A stretch of DNA of 35,085 nt from an uncultured Bacteroidota bacterium (GTDB lineage: Bacteria > Bacteroidota > Bacteroidia > Flavobacteriales > Flavobacteriaceae): contig CACLQG010000012.1 in NCBI GenBank assembly GCA_902609035.1, positions 1-35,085 on the forward strand, written 5' to 3'. Positions 22,776 through 31,917 of the stretch are shown here, piece by piece. The translations under genes and the position numbers were made by a program. The notes under the pieces are model-generated. The model was given only the letters and a program-made list of their open reading frames with translations, did not search any database and was not told where the DNA came from. Position 1 is the first letter of the stretch. The number at the start of each line of letters is the position of its first letter.

Positions 22776-22875
22776 ATTTCAACACAGTCGGGGAATATCT
22801 CCCTGGGTTTAATCTTGCACTTCTATCCCTTAGATAAGTTAAACCAACCTCTATTGATAAATGTCCCACATTAAT
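22774..22875 (-). pseudogene. int3: C-terminal remnant of a tyrosine recombinase
   Basis: The minus strand is open for 33 codons to a TAA at 22774-22776 and encodes VGHLSIEVGLTYLRDRSARL and then NPGRYSPTVLK, aligning with GHSSINVSLTYLRGLEVPEL and …PQLK of int2. The GH box and catalytic Tyr are still present. Upstream of about 22875 similarity fades and no body remains; 22876-23059 holds no gene. Confidence 0.72.
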
Positions 22876-23059
22876 AGCATTATTAAAAGCTATGTTAGAT
22901 AAGTGTTGACAAAAGTTTACTAGGGTCTTAGGGAGGGCTCATTATATCTGATTACCAATTATGAAAAGATCTATTTCTGTTGATTTTATTAAGAAGATTT
23001 ATTAAGGACAACTCATATTTTTTTTAACTGTATATTCAAGAAACATATCAACATATATC

Positions 23060-25774
23060 ATGAAGAAATCTTACAATTTAACGTTAATCATTTTGTGTAT
23101 TTTTTTTATTTTAAACTTATGCAATGCTCAAAATAAAAGTAATTTAAAACTCGAAAATCTTAAATGCGAATATCAAATTAACCCAAAGGGTGTTCAAAAA
23201 TATCAACCGTTTTTGAGCTGGGAAATCAAAGCATCAGCAAAACGTAATATCAGCCAAAGTTCTTATAGAATTATTGTGGTAGAATCGGACAATGTTCCTT
23301 CAAAAGTTTCTGATATTTTTTGGGATTCAGGAGTAGTTTCTTCTAATCAGTCAGTCAATGTAATTTACAATGGAAAGCCTCTAAAGTCTGCAAACAAATA
23401 TTATTGGAGAGTTCAGATTGAGGATAACTTAGGAACTAAAAGTAAGTTTAGTCAATGGGCTTCTTTTCAAACTGGAATATTAAATGAAGAGGATTGGATT
23501 TCAAAATGGGTTCATACTCCTACAAATAAATCAAGTAATTACCCTTTTATAAAGTATAGTTTTATGATTGAAAACATTCCTGATTTTGCACCTGCCTATA
23601 TAGCCTCAGTAGGTTTTCATGAACTATACATAAATGGTAAAAGAGTAAGTGATGCGGTTCTAAGCCCTTCGGTTTCCGATTTAAGAAACAGGGTGCTTTA
23701 TTCCAGTTATGATATTGCATCCTATTTAAATATAGGAGAAAATAACATTGTTATTTGGCTAGCTTCGGGTTGGGCAAATTTTAAGGATGGAAACCCAAAG
23801 GTAAGTTTCAATTTGGGCAAAAGTCCTTTGTGTAGGGCTCAGTTTAAAATTAATAATGACTGGTTTGCATCAGATAAAAGTTGGAAATTTTCATTAAGTA
23901 ACACATTTCATTTGGGCGCTTGGCAAAATAGTAATTTCGGGGGTGATTTCATAGATGATTCGGGTCGAGACATTACATGGACTCAGGACAGTAATAATCA
24001 AAAGTTTTGGACAAATGTAGATGAAGTAAAATTCAACTTAAAATTGTCATCGGACTTTATAGAACCAAATAGCAAGACTAAAAAAATAAGCGCAATAGGT
24101 GTAAAGAAATTGTCAGAGGGAAATTATCAGTTCACCATGGATAAAATTTACACTGGTTGGATTGAGGCTTCACTTAAAGGGATACCTGGACAAGAAATTA
24201 GAATTTCAGCTTCATCCTGGCCAGACAAAGAGGAAGAATTTAATCAAATGAATACTGTAGTGATTGATGAATCAGGCAAAGCTATTTTCTGTAATCGATT
24301 TACCTACCATCAGGTTGAATACGTTACTATAAGTGGTATAGATTATCAACCTGAGCTGACAGATATTCGTGGATATCAAGTTACAAACGACAGAGCCAGA
24401 ATAGGAAGTTTTGAATGTTCGAATGATCTGCTCAATAAAATATACAATTACACCTGTTACACTTATGAAAGTTTATCCACTGGTGGAATGACAGTGGATT
24501 GCCCACATAGAGAAAGGCTTGGTTATGGTGGTGATGCACATGGCAGTTTGGAAATAGCCCTTGACGCTTTTACTTCTCATTCCTTTTTTACCAAATGGAC
24601 GCAAGATTGGATAGATATTCAGGATGAAAATGGAAGAATTAATCATACTGCACCAACACTTGGTGGAGGCGGTGGGCCTGCATGGAGTGGATTTATTCTT
24701 ACCATGCCTTGGGATTTTTATTTAAATTATGGAGATATTAGGATTCTCGAAAATAGTTTTCCAGCAGCTATAAAGTGGCTATCATATCTCGAAAAAAATG
24801 AAAATGAAAAAGGTTTACTTGATGTCGTATCACCAGGAGATTGGGAGTATAATGGAGATAAGAAATGGCTATTTTTAGGTGACTGGGCTAATCCAAGGAA
24901 AGATGAGGGAAGTCATACCCCAGAGGCCGCTCTATTTAACAACTGTTATTACGTTTATGTTTTGAAAATTGCTGCCAATATTGCCGAAATATTAAAGATG
25001 AGAGAAACAGAATTAAAGTACAGGACTAAGGCTGAGGAAATAAGCGAGGCAGTCAATCATAGTTTTTACAATCCTGATAACAACACTTACATTGACAGTA
25101 AGCAAACACATTTGGTTTTACCCCTCATAGCTGGCGTTGTTCCAAAAAATGATATTTCAAAAGTTGAATCAAAACTCAAAGAAGAAATACTTGTATCACA
25201 GAATGGACATTTTGACACTGGAATCCATGGAACCTATTTTTTAGTTAAATACCTTACTGAGAATTACCATCACGATTTGTTGTATACACTTGCTAGTCAA
25301 ACTACTTACCCCAGTTATGGAGAAATTATAGAACGTGGAGAAATAACTTGGCCTGAATATTGGAGTGAATGCAATTCTCGTGTGCATGGTTGTTTAAATG
25401 GAATTGGAGGCTGGTTTCAGCGTGGAGTTTTGGGTATTCAACTCGACCCAAAAAAAGTTGGATACAAAGAATTTATTGTAAAACCTGCATTTCATGAATC
25501 CCTTCAATGGGCAAAAGGACACCATGTTTCTTCCTATGGAAAAATTAATGTAAGTTGGGAAAAAACTGATGAGGACTATTTACTTGAATTGACAGTTCCT
25601 CACAATACATCATCCACTGTATTTATTCCAGCGAGAGCGGTATCAGATATTTTGGAAAATAACAAACCTATCAAAAGTTCTGGGGAGATTCAATTACTTG
25701 GATTTGAAAATAACATCGCTGAGTTAAGATTAGGATCGGGTGCTTACCAGTTTAAAGTGAACTATGTCAAATAG
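23060..25774 (+). CDS. Alpha-L-rhamnosidase, GH78
   Basis: The 904-residue secreted enzyme (signal peptide ending NLCNAQ) follows the GH78 plan: an N-terminal fibronectin-like domain with KYYWRVQIEDN, jelly-roll domains, and an (alpha/alpha)6 catalytic domain with DCPHRERLGYGGDAHGSLE near residue 480, in which Asp and Glu residues are catalytic in the family, then a C-terminal beta domain. It removes terminal alpha-L-rhamnose by inversion. The periplasm or outer surface is the likely site. A GH43-like gene is convergent downstream; with the sulfatase at 31.9 kb this suggests use of sulfated rhamnose-rich algal polymers, which is inference. Confidence 0.93.
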   Translation: MKKSYNLTLIILCIFFILNLCNAQNKSNLKLENLKCEYQINPKGVQKYQPFLSWEIKASAKRNISQSSYRIIVVESDNVPSKVSDIFWDSGVVSSNQSVNVIYNGKPLKSANKYYWRVQIEDNLGTKSKFSQWASFQTGILNEEDWISKWVHTPTNKSSNYPFIKYSFMIENIPDFAPAYIASVGFHELYINGKRVSDAVLSPSVSDLRNRVLYSSYDIASYLNIGENNIVIWLASGWANFKDGNPKVSFNLGKSPLCRAQFKINNDWFASDKSWKFSLSNTFHLGAWQNSNFGGDFIDDSGRDITWTQDSNNQKFWTNVDEVKFNLKLSSDFIEPNSKTKKISAIGVKKLSEGNYQFTMDKIYTGWIEASLKGIPGQEIRISASSWPDKEEEFNQMNTVVIDESGKAIFCNRFTYHQVEYVTISGIDYQPELTDIRGYQVTNDRARIGSFECSNDLLNKIYNYTCYTYESLSTGGMTVDCPHRERLGYGGDAHGSLEIALDAFTSHSFFTKWTQDWIDIQDENGRINHTAPTLGGGGGPAWSGFILTMPWDFYLNYGDIRILENSFPAAIKWLSYLEKNENEKGLLDVVSPGDWEYNGDKKWLFLGDWANPRKDEGSHTPEAALFNNCYYVYVLKIAANIAEILKMRETELKYRTKAEEISEAVNHSFYNPDNNTYIDSKQTHLVLPLIAGVVPKNDISKVESKLKEEILVSQNGHFDTGIHGTYFLVKYLTENYHHDLLYTLASQTTYPSYGEIIERGEITWPEYWSECNSRVHGCLNGIGGWFQRGVLGIQLDPKKVGYKEFIVKPAFHESLQWAKGHHVSSYGKINVSWEKTDEDYLLELTVPHNTSSTVFIPARAVSDILENNKPIKSSGEIQLLGFENNIAELRLGSGAYQFKVNYVK

Positions 25775-25849
25775 TTAAAACTGTTTTGTATATTATTTCA
25801 TAATATAATTTGTAACTGATTTGGATCCACTTTTTTGAAAGGGATTAGA

Positions 25850-26875
25850 TTATTTAAATTTTGGATTGACTCCTTCGAATGTCATTTTTACCTCTTTGAT
25901 CGTACCATCCTCATTAAACTCTAAACGTTCAATACATACTACTCGATGGTCACGTCCCTTATTGGGTATGGGACGTCTGTGATAAACAATAAACCATTGA
26001 TCTGTATTTGGTATATTGATGACTGAATTATGACCTGCTCCAGTGGCAATAGTTTTATCAGATTCTAAAATGGTTCCGATTCGTTTGTAAGGCCCTGCGG
26101 CATTTTTAGACATGGCATAGGCTACTTTGTAGGTGTCGTTTCCCCAATTTCCTTCCGACCACATAAAATAATAGCTATTCTTTTTTCTGAACATAAACGG
26201 GCCCTCAACATAACCTTCAGGTGTAATCTCTTTAAAAATCTGATTCTCACTCCAAGGCATAAAACCTGTAAAATCATCGTTCAAGATGGCTACATTACAA
26301 TGCTGCCAACCCCCATAAAACATATAATAAGTATCGTCGATATCTTTAAATACAAATTGATCGATAGGTTGTGCATCGTTATGAAATTCACTAAGTAGGG
26401 GCTTTCCAAGGTAATCTTCGTATGGCCCCGACGGTGTGTCAGCAACAGCTACTCCAATACCTCCGTAATGGCTTATATCATCCTTTTCATTCCAGTAGGG
26501 CCTCCCTGGTCTTTGAAGATCGTTCGCAGAAAAGAATAAATAATAGCGTTTGTTTTTCTCAATTATTGAAGGGGCCCATAAGGCTTGTTTAGCCCACTTG
26601 ATTATAGAGGTGTCTAAAACATGTTTGTGTTTTTTCCATTGAATTAAATCCTTTGATGAAAATGCATCTAAAAATACTTGATCTTCATATTTTGCTGAAA
26701 AGGTAGGAAATATCCAATACTGATCGCCAAACACCATTCCCTCAGGATCAGCATACCAACCTTCAAAAATTGGATTTTTTGATTTTACGTTTATTTCCTT
26801 TATATCATTCTGGCAAGAATAAATGAGTATTGATAATAGAATGCCCAAGGCGATAGTCAATAAAGATCTTTTCAT
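25850..26875 (-). CDS. GH43-like glycoside hydrolase lipoprotein
   Basis: With the ATG at 26875 the 341-residue product has a clean lipoprotein signal (MKRSLLTIALGILLSILIYSC); an ATG 36 bp upstream would add a polar extension before it and is less likely. The five-bladed propeller signatures of clan GH-F are visible: YADPEGMVFGDQYWIF (probable base Asp) early, WAPSIIEKNKRYYLFFSAND, and YVEGPFMFRKKNSYYFMWSE (probable acid Glu). Family members are beta-xylosidases, arabinofuranosidases or galactosidases; the specificity cannot be read. It is convergent with the rhamnosidase and is probably part of the same polysaccharide-use locus. The interval 26912-27237 carries no gene that I can support. 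Confidence 0.88.
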   Translation of the reverse strand: MKRSLLTIALGILLSILIYSCQNDIKEINVKSKNPIFEGWYADPEGMVFGDQYWIFPTFSAKYEDQVFLDAFSSKDLIQWKKHKHVLDTSIIKWAKQALWAPSIIEKNKRYYLFFSANDLQRPGRPYWNEKDDISHYGGIGVAVADTPSGPYEDYLGKPLLSEFHNDAQPIDQFVFKDIDDTYYMFYGGWQHCNVAILNDDFTGFMPWSENQIFKEITPEGYVEGPFMFRKKNSYYFMWSEGNWGNDTYKVAYAMSKNAAGPYKRIGTILESDKTIATGAGHNSVINIPNTDQWFIVYHRRPIPNKGRDHRVVCIERLEFNEDGTIKEVKMTFEGVNPKFK

Positions 26876-27237
26876 TATTTTAAAATAAAAATTATTATTT
26901 GGAACCTTCAAAAAATTCTTAGAGTATAATTATATGAATTTCATTTAGTTAATTTTCCAATTAAAACATCTTTTAAAATAAAGATAATTTTCGTTCATGT
27001 CTAAAGTTCAATTTGTAAGGGGTCAAAAATTCATTATTGTCCATAATTTTCCATTAGGTGAGATGACTATTAGTACTCTGTTTTATGATGAAAAAAATTC
27101 CCTAAAGAGCAATTACTGCTATGAATTCATATAGTTTGAGACTATGGATTCATCTCTAATTTTCAAATATTATCATCATTCTCAATATTTATGAATATCA
27201 ATTTAGTTTTGTATATTTAGAAAAATTAAAACTTAAA

Positions 27238-27402
27238 TTGAGAAAAAGAGACATTGTTATTTTAACTTCAGCCTTTTTGAGTTTTATCCTCTCTGTATAT
27301 CTTTGGTTCTCTGGTGAGAAGGAAATGGGTCAATACGTTTCCATCTGGGTTCCAACAATAATTATCTATGGGGTTTTCCTTAATACTCTTCCAAAAAAAT
27401 GA
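27238..27402 (+). CDS. Small two-helix membrane protein, coupled to the next gene
   Basis: A frame starting at TTG 27238 (or a little upstream) encodes LRKRDIVILTSAFLSFILSV, a loop with FSGEKEMGQY, a second helix IWVPTIIIYGVFL and the end NTLPKK; TGA at 27400-27402 overlaps the ATG of the next gene. Two hydrophobic helices and a basic start fit a family of ~55-residue membrane proteins seen in Flavobacteriia beside transport or respiratory genes; function unknown. The overlapping ATGA supports that it is real. Confidence 0.6.
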   Translation: MRKRDIVILTSAFLSFILSVYLWFSGEKEMGQYVSIWVPTIIIYGVFLNTLPKK

Positions 27403-27605
27403 GTGACTTACAGTTATTTATAATCGGATGTGTCCTTTTTGCTCCGGTTTTATTAGTAATGTTTGGGTCAATCTTGGAAACACGTGAATCAAAAACTATA
27501 AAGCCTTCAAATAAGTCAATAAATTTTTACATATATCAAATTGCTTTTTCAGTTCTACTAATAGCTGTTTTCGTTCTTCTTGGGATAGTAATTTTCAAAA
27601 TTTAA
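27399..27605 (+). CDS. Small two-helix membrane protein
   Basis: The 68-residue protein has an N-terminal helix (LFIIGCVLFAPVLLVMFGSI), a polar loop with ETRESKTIKPSNKS, and a C-terminal helix (AFSVLLIAVFVLLGIVIF). Family not recognised. It is translationally coupled to the upstream small membrane protein by a 4-bp overlap, so the two may form one complex. Confidence 0.6.
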   Translation: MSDLQLFIIGCVLFAPVLLVMFGSILETRESKTIKPSNKSINFYIYQIAFSVLLIAVFVLLGIVIFKI

Positions 27606-28081
27606 GCGAACTAGACTTAAAAGCTTAATAATTAATATTCCTTTTAATTCCAATCTTCAATTAATCTTCAGTTAATTGTTTCCCTTGCCACTAATTTTTT
27701 TCAATTTTAATCATCGAGTCTAAATATATTTTCCGGTTCCTTTTAGAAATTATTATATTCCCAAATAAACCAAATTTGTTTGATTAAACTTGACCTAATG
27801 ACTTAACCATTAACTATTTTGTAATTCTCTTTTGCCTTAGTTTACCTAAATTTTTTTTCTACAAAATTAGATACAGAACCTATCGTGAATTTTTTCATGA
27901 TAGTCTATTAACTTCAAGAGCAACCAATAAAGCAGCATTTTAAGGTTCAATTTTTCACGCAGATTTAAAATATTTTAAATATAAAATCAAAATAATCCAA
28001 AAAATATAATCATTGTTATTTTAAAATATATGAATGCAGGGATAGTTAAAAAAGCTTTCTTAATGCTTTAAATTTCAGATT
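27606..28081. other. AT-rich spacer without a gene
   Basis: No ORF, RNA gene or repeat element could be supported in these 476 bases. Short repeats such as TCTTCAATTAATCTTCAGTT are present but look like simple AT-rich sequence. Confidence 0.5.
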
Positions 28082-28702
28082 TCATTGCTTAATTGGTAAG
28101 TCAAGTGGTTTATCTAAATTTATTTCTCTGTAGGTAATTTTCCAGATACCATTTATCTTTTTGAGTTTAAAATCATAAAAAATAGGGCTTACTATTTCCG
28201 TTATGGAATTATTATTTGTCGTTAAAAGAGTCATATACTTTTTCAAGTGAGCAAAATTTTCTGACAATTCAATGAACATAATGTTAGACATCATATGTCT
28301 TCTTTGCATTTTATTATCAATAAAATAATCCATCCTTTCCTTAGAATTGATCATCTCTATTTCATCCTTAATTGAATAAGTGATTTTTTCACCACTTGAA
28401 CTATAACTAACACCTTTAGCGTCTTCAGAAAAAATAGATAAATATCCATTGAGATTATTGGTATCCCAAAAAATACCATAAGCATCAATAACGTCATTTA
28501 TTGCTATTCTGTCAGCAATATTAAAATTAGGATCGCCAATAGTTCCAGACCAATTAGATTTTGTTTTTTCTTCTTTACCCAAAACATTTCCTAGAAGATT
28601 TCTAACGTCGTCAATTTTGATATTATTTAAGTCTAATTGTTGGCCATTCATATTAATAGTTAATAAAAAATAAAACAGAAGAAAAACTATTTTTATATTC
28701 AT
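28082..28702 (-). CDS. Secreted SnoaL/NTF2-like protein (SnoaL_4 type)
   Basis: The 206-residue protein has a signal peptide ending NMNGQ. The domain begins NIADRIAINDVIDAYGIFWD and continues with DTNNLNGYLSIFSEDAKGV, QRRHMMSNIMFIE and KKINGIWKITYREIN, the standard order of NTF2-like proteins resembling the SnoaL_4/ring-hydroxylating beta-subunit group. No conserved catalytic pair could be confirmed. It differs from the short cassette lipoproteins in having no lipobox and no boundary element, so it is not counted as cargo. Confidence 0.75.
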   Translation of the reverse strand: MNIKIVFLLFYFLLTINMNGQQLDLNNIKIDDVRNLLGNVLGKEEKTKSNWSGTIGDPNFNIADRIAINDVIDAYGIFWDTNNLNGYLSIFSEDAKGVSYSSSGEKITYSIKDEIEMINSKERMDYFIDNKMQRRHMMSNIMFIELSENFAHLKKYMTLLTTNNNSITEIVSPIFYDFKLKKINGIWKITYREINLDKPLDLPIKQ

Positions 28703-28720
28703 TATGAGTTACAATTGAGC

Positions 28721-28915
28721 TTAATAAGCTATCGATAGAAAAATCCTGTAGGCAAGATATACTCCTGTAATTCCCCATATCCACCATCGGTTTTTTATGT
28801 ACCATTCCATTAGTCTAATATAGGAACTTTTATTGTTGTTTTTAATAACTATAATGAAAATAACCAATGTTAAAGAGCATTTTACAGATGCTGTATTTAT
28901 TTTTATTATTCTCAT
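28721..28915 (-). CDS. Possible small membrane protein
   Basis: An open frame of 64 codons encodes two hydrophobic stretches (LTLVIFIIVI and WWIWGITGVYLAYRIFLSIA). An internal ATG would give a 29-residue product with the second helix only, starting MEWYIKNRWW. Family unknown; it may be chance. It lies 18 bp upstream of the NTF2-like gene on the same strand. Confidence 0.35.
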   Translation of the reverse strand: MRIIKINTASVKCSLTLVIFIIVIKNNNKSSYIRLMEWYIKNRWWIWGITGVYLAYRIFLSIAY

Positions 28916-29176
28916 GAATTTATAGTTTTCGATACTTAAAGAGAAAAAATAGAGACCTTTGAAACAATCTATTTTTTGAAAGGAAATAAGATTAAATCTT
29001 TTGATTAAGTTGAGGAAATCGTTATTAATTCTTTTTTACAACTAAATTATTTATGTTTGATATTAATATCACTCGGTTGATTAAAATTAATTTTTTTTAA
29101 TCGCATCTATTTTGACGATATATTCCCAAAAAGAGCTTAAAAAATAAAAATTGAAATATATATGATAATTCAAATG

Positions 29177-29917
29177 ATGAGTCAAAGACAGATTAAAATT
29201 GTTTCAATAGCATTTTTACTTATATATTCCTGTGAGGATAAATTAGATGAAATAGTTGATTTTGATAGGGAAAATAGTCTTGGTCAGAATTTTTCAATAC
29301 AAAATATAACATTAGATGAAAACAATATAACAATTAAATGTTTAGAGGCTGAGGTAGGAGAAACTGCTATTGTTCAAGGAAAAGAGTATACTGTAGTAAA
29401 CGAAGGTCAACTAAGACAAATGGTAGATAATGATAAAGATGTTAGTTGTGTTTGTACCTCAAAAATAAGTGATATGAGCTCGTTATTCGAAAACAAGTTA
29501 AAGTTCAATCAAGATATAAGCAGCTGGGATACCTCAAATGTAAATAATATGGAAAATATGTTTAGCCTTGCTGAATCATTCAATCAAGACATTGGAAATT
29601 GGGACACATCAAATGTTAAATCTATGGCACAAATGTTTTCAAATACTCCATTCAATAAAGATATAGGAGGTTGGGAAACCTCAAATGTTACCAGCATGTC
29701 TGGGATGTTTTATTCTGCCTATTCATTTAATCAGCCAATAGGAAATTGGGAAACCTCAAATGTTACCAATATGGGCTTTATGTTTACCTTTACTTTGTTT
29801 GATCAAGACCTAAGCGGATGGTGTGTTAGTAGAATTTTAACCGAGCCATTAAATTTTTCTTTACTTTCTTCTCTTAAGGAATCAAATAAACCTATTTGGG
29901 GCACATGCCAGGATTAA
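29177..29917 (+). CDS. BspA-type (DUF285) repeat lipoprotein
   Basis: I chose the ATG at 29177 because it gives a compact lipoprotein signal (MSQRQIKIVSIAFLLIYSC); an ATG 15 bp upstream is possible. The mature protein has about 100 residues before four copies of a ~25-residue repeat of the form FNQDIxxWDTSNVxxMxxMF, the hallmark of BspA/DUF285 surface proteins, and ends LSGWCVSRI and PIWGTCQD. Such repeats form leucine-rich-like surfaces that may bind proteins or matrix; many marine Flavobacteriia carry dozens. The cysteine-containing end is typical. It is predicted to lie at the cell surface. Confidence 0.85.
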   Translation: MSQRQIKIVSIAFLLIYSCEDKLDEIVDFDRENSLGQNFSIQNITLDENNITIKCLEAEVGETAIVQGKEYTVVNEGQLRQMVDNDKDVSCVCTSKISDMSSLFENKLKFNQDISSWDTSNVNNMENMFSLAESFNQDIGNWDTSNVKSMAQMFSNTPFNKDIGGWETSNVTSMSGMFYSAYSFNQPIGNWETSNVTNMGFMFTFTLFDQDLSGWCVSRILTEPLNFSLLSSLKESNKPIWGTCQD

Positions 29918-29987
29918 ATTGTTTTTTGATCTACTAATCCAATCTACTAAAGTTTTCTTTGATTTAAGCTCAGACAAAATATGTAAG

Positions 29988-30518
29988 TTACTGATTAATG
30001 CAATCCGAATCAAACTTATCAATAAGTGTTAAAACAGTTGTAATTGATTCCTCGTTTTCATGAACCACTGTCATTACATTATTTTTTACGGTCCATGTAA
30101 TCAGTTGTGGATTTGTAGGCAAGTCCTGTAACTCCATTTCTGAACACATTCCATCAGTTACATTAGCTGCATAATAAGTGGATCGATAAATCAATTCGTT
30201 TTCAGTATTTTGAACAAGTTCAACGTAATTATTTTCGCAACCTGTTTCATAGATATTGATATTATCTCCCCAGCTTAAATTGCGCGAAAATGCTTCGCCA
30301 TCATGAACCTCGCAAACATTTAAAAAAGTTGACCCTTGACTCCCATTATTTTTTACAAATTGGATATAATCTTCAGTAGTGAACTGGACGTAGGTATAAC
30401 CATAGTACCAAATCTTTCCATCGAAATTATCAAAAAATGAAATAGTTGGCTCTGTTTTAGTTTCATTTTTTGTACAAGATGCTAAAAAAATAACAATTGA
30501 TAAAAGGTATTTTTTCAT
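29988..30518 (-). CDS. Lipoprotein of unknown function
   Basis: The ATG at 30518 gives MKKYLLSIVIFLASC, a good lipoprotein signal; upstream ATGs add an unlikely polar extension. The 176-residue product contains FFDNFDGKIWYYGYTYVQFT, a CEVHDGEAF segment, YETGCENNY and a terminal DKFDSDC, with several cysteines. DG-x-IW and the Cys-EG pattern recall the lipoprotein at 10312-10824, suggesting a shared lipocalin-like beta fold. Function unknown. Confidence 0.65.
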   Translation of the reverse strand: MKKYLLSIVIFLASCTKNETKTEPTISFFDNFDGKIWYYGYTYVQFTTEDYIQFVKNNGSQGSTFLNVCEVHDGEAFSRNLSWGDNINIYETGCENNYVELVQNTENELIYRSTYYAANVTDGMCSEMELQDLPTNPQLITWTVKNNVMTVVHENEESITTVLTLIDKFDSDCINQ

Positions 30519-30664
30519 ATTATTATTTTTAAAAACTACTGCATTTATACTGCAAAGTAAATCCTTAGCATCCATTTAATTGTATTTCAATTTAACAATA
30601 ACTTTATTTACAAATACATTATATAATTATTTTACTAAATTAATTCACAATTAAATAATTCCTT

Positions 30665-31432
30665 ATGAAAATCAGAGTATTATTTTCTGCCATAAATTAT
30701 CGTATGGTACTGATTGTAATTGAAACTTTAGTAGTTTATTTTTTTTATGATAAATTTGATTTCAATCTTCAAATTGATTTTACAATATTGAGTATAGCGA
30801 TTGTTTTTCCTTTGGTTTTTTCTATAACAAGTGCTTATCAAAAAAGACAAGATGCATTAAGTGAATTCAATAGTTTTAGAAATAAGCTGATTGAGTTGTC
30901 AAATCTATTTCATGCTGTGGATGGGATAAACAAAAAAAATTATTCTTCTTTTTTCAAAACCTTGTTAAGCTTACAAGATAATTTAATATTTGTCCTTACT
31001 GATAATTCATCAAATAATATGGATAATATTAGGAGTAAGAGGAAAGAAATTTTTTATACACTTACCCAATACAAAAAACTTTATAACGAAAGGGAGAAAG
31101 ATAGCATCATCCGCGTAAAGAATGAATTATTTGAATCTGTAGAAAAATTGAATACCTTAAAAATACACTCAACACCCATCTCTCTAAGGGTTTATTGTTT
31201 GGTTTTTATTTATTTGTCACCTCTAGTTTACAATTCCAATATTTTGGCAAGCTTCGTTAATAATAATTTTTTAGAATTGGTCGTTTCACTTTTCTTTTCT
31301 GTTATTATTGGATTTATATTGATGGCACTCTACAACATCCAAGAATACATTGAAGACCCGTTTGATCAACAAGGACTCGACGATTTGAAATTCGACAAAA
31401 TGTTGGTGGGTAAAAATGAAATACTTGAGTAA
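30665..31432 (+). CDS. Bestrophin-like membrane protein
   Basis: The 255-residue protein has two hydrophobic helices near the start (residues about 13-28 and 38-58), a long charged middle (KKNYSSFFKTLLSLQDNLIF, KRKEIFYTLTQYKKL), two further helices around 175-230 and the end YIEDPFDQQGLDDLKFDKM. The IEDPFxxxGLDD ending and a QKRQDALSEFNSFRN segment resemble bacterial bestrophin-type channel proteins, which form pentameric anion or cation channels. The match is partial, so the assignment is moderate. Confidence 0.55.
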   Translation: MKIRVLFSAINYRMVLIVIETLVVYFFYDKFDFNLQIDFTILSIAIVFPLVFSITSAYQKRQDALSEFNSFRNKLIELSNLFHAVDGINKKNYSSFFKTLLSLQDNLIFVLTDNSSNNMDNIRSKRKEIFYTLTQYKKLYNEREKDSIIRVKNELFESVEKLNTLKIHSTPISLRVYCLVFIYLSPLVYNSNILASFVNNNFLELVVSLFFSVIIGFILMALYNIQEYIEDPFDQQGLDDLKFDKMLVGKNEILE

Positions 31433-31605
31433 ATTATTTGAAAGTTCTTTTTTAAACTAATTATAGAGGCGCTTTATTAAAACTTAGGCCATTTACTTAC
31501 TGAACTATTTTAACAATAATAATTTTTAAATACCTCTAGGGAGGTTAATTTCTTCAGCTATTTGAGATGGTTTAGGACTTGGCAATGAAAAATAGTTACA
31601 TGTAT

Positions 31606-31792
31606 GCAGAGGTATTACATATAGTAACTCTGAAATTCAAAGGAGACATTTCTCGATTGTTGTCAATGATGATTTTGCCCAAAAACTATTGATGACATTC
31701 TTGATTCAGCAGCAACAGATAAAATTGGAGATGGAAAGATCTTTGTAATACCCTTAGAGGAGGAATATAGAATCCTTACGGGAGAAAAATGA
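31606..31792 (+). pseudogene. P-II (GlnB/GlnK) C-terminal remnant
   Basis: The sequence encodes CRGITYSNSEIQRRHFSIVV, shifts frame near 31680-31690, and continues IDDILDSAATDKIGDGKIF, VIPLEEEYRILTGEK and TGA. The GDGKIFVxPxEE segment is the C-terminal signature of P-II nitrogen regulators, which sense ATP, ADP and 2-oxoglutarate. The N-terminus and T-loop are missing. No ammonium transporter is nearby. The rest of 31433-31605 holds no gene. Confidence 0.7.
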
Positions 31793-31917
31793 GGGGAATC
31801 GTTGAACTAAGAATTTATTTGAATCCAATTCAAATTGGTTTTTCAAAAAAACTTTATGCAAATCCAATTGACTCTAACTATATTAGCCTTAATAGTTTTA
31901 AAAATCAAAACTCCAAC

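Noticed and set aside
5063..22875. Classical integron with attC sites
   Set aside because: The integrases lack an obvious IntI-type extra domain, lie at a tRNA, and the repeats do not form long attC-like palindromes; only the logic of the array is similar.
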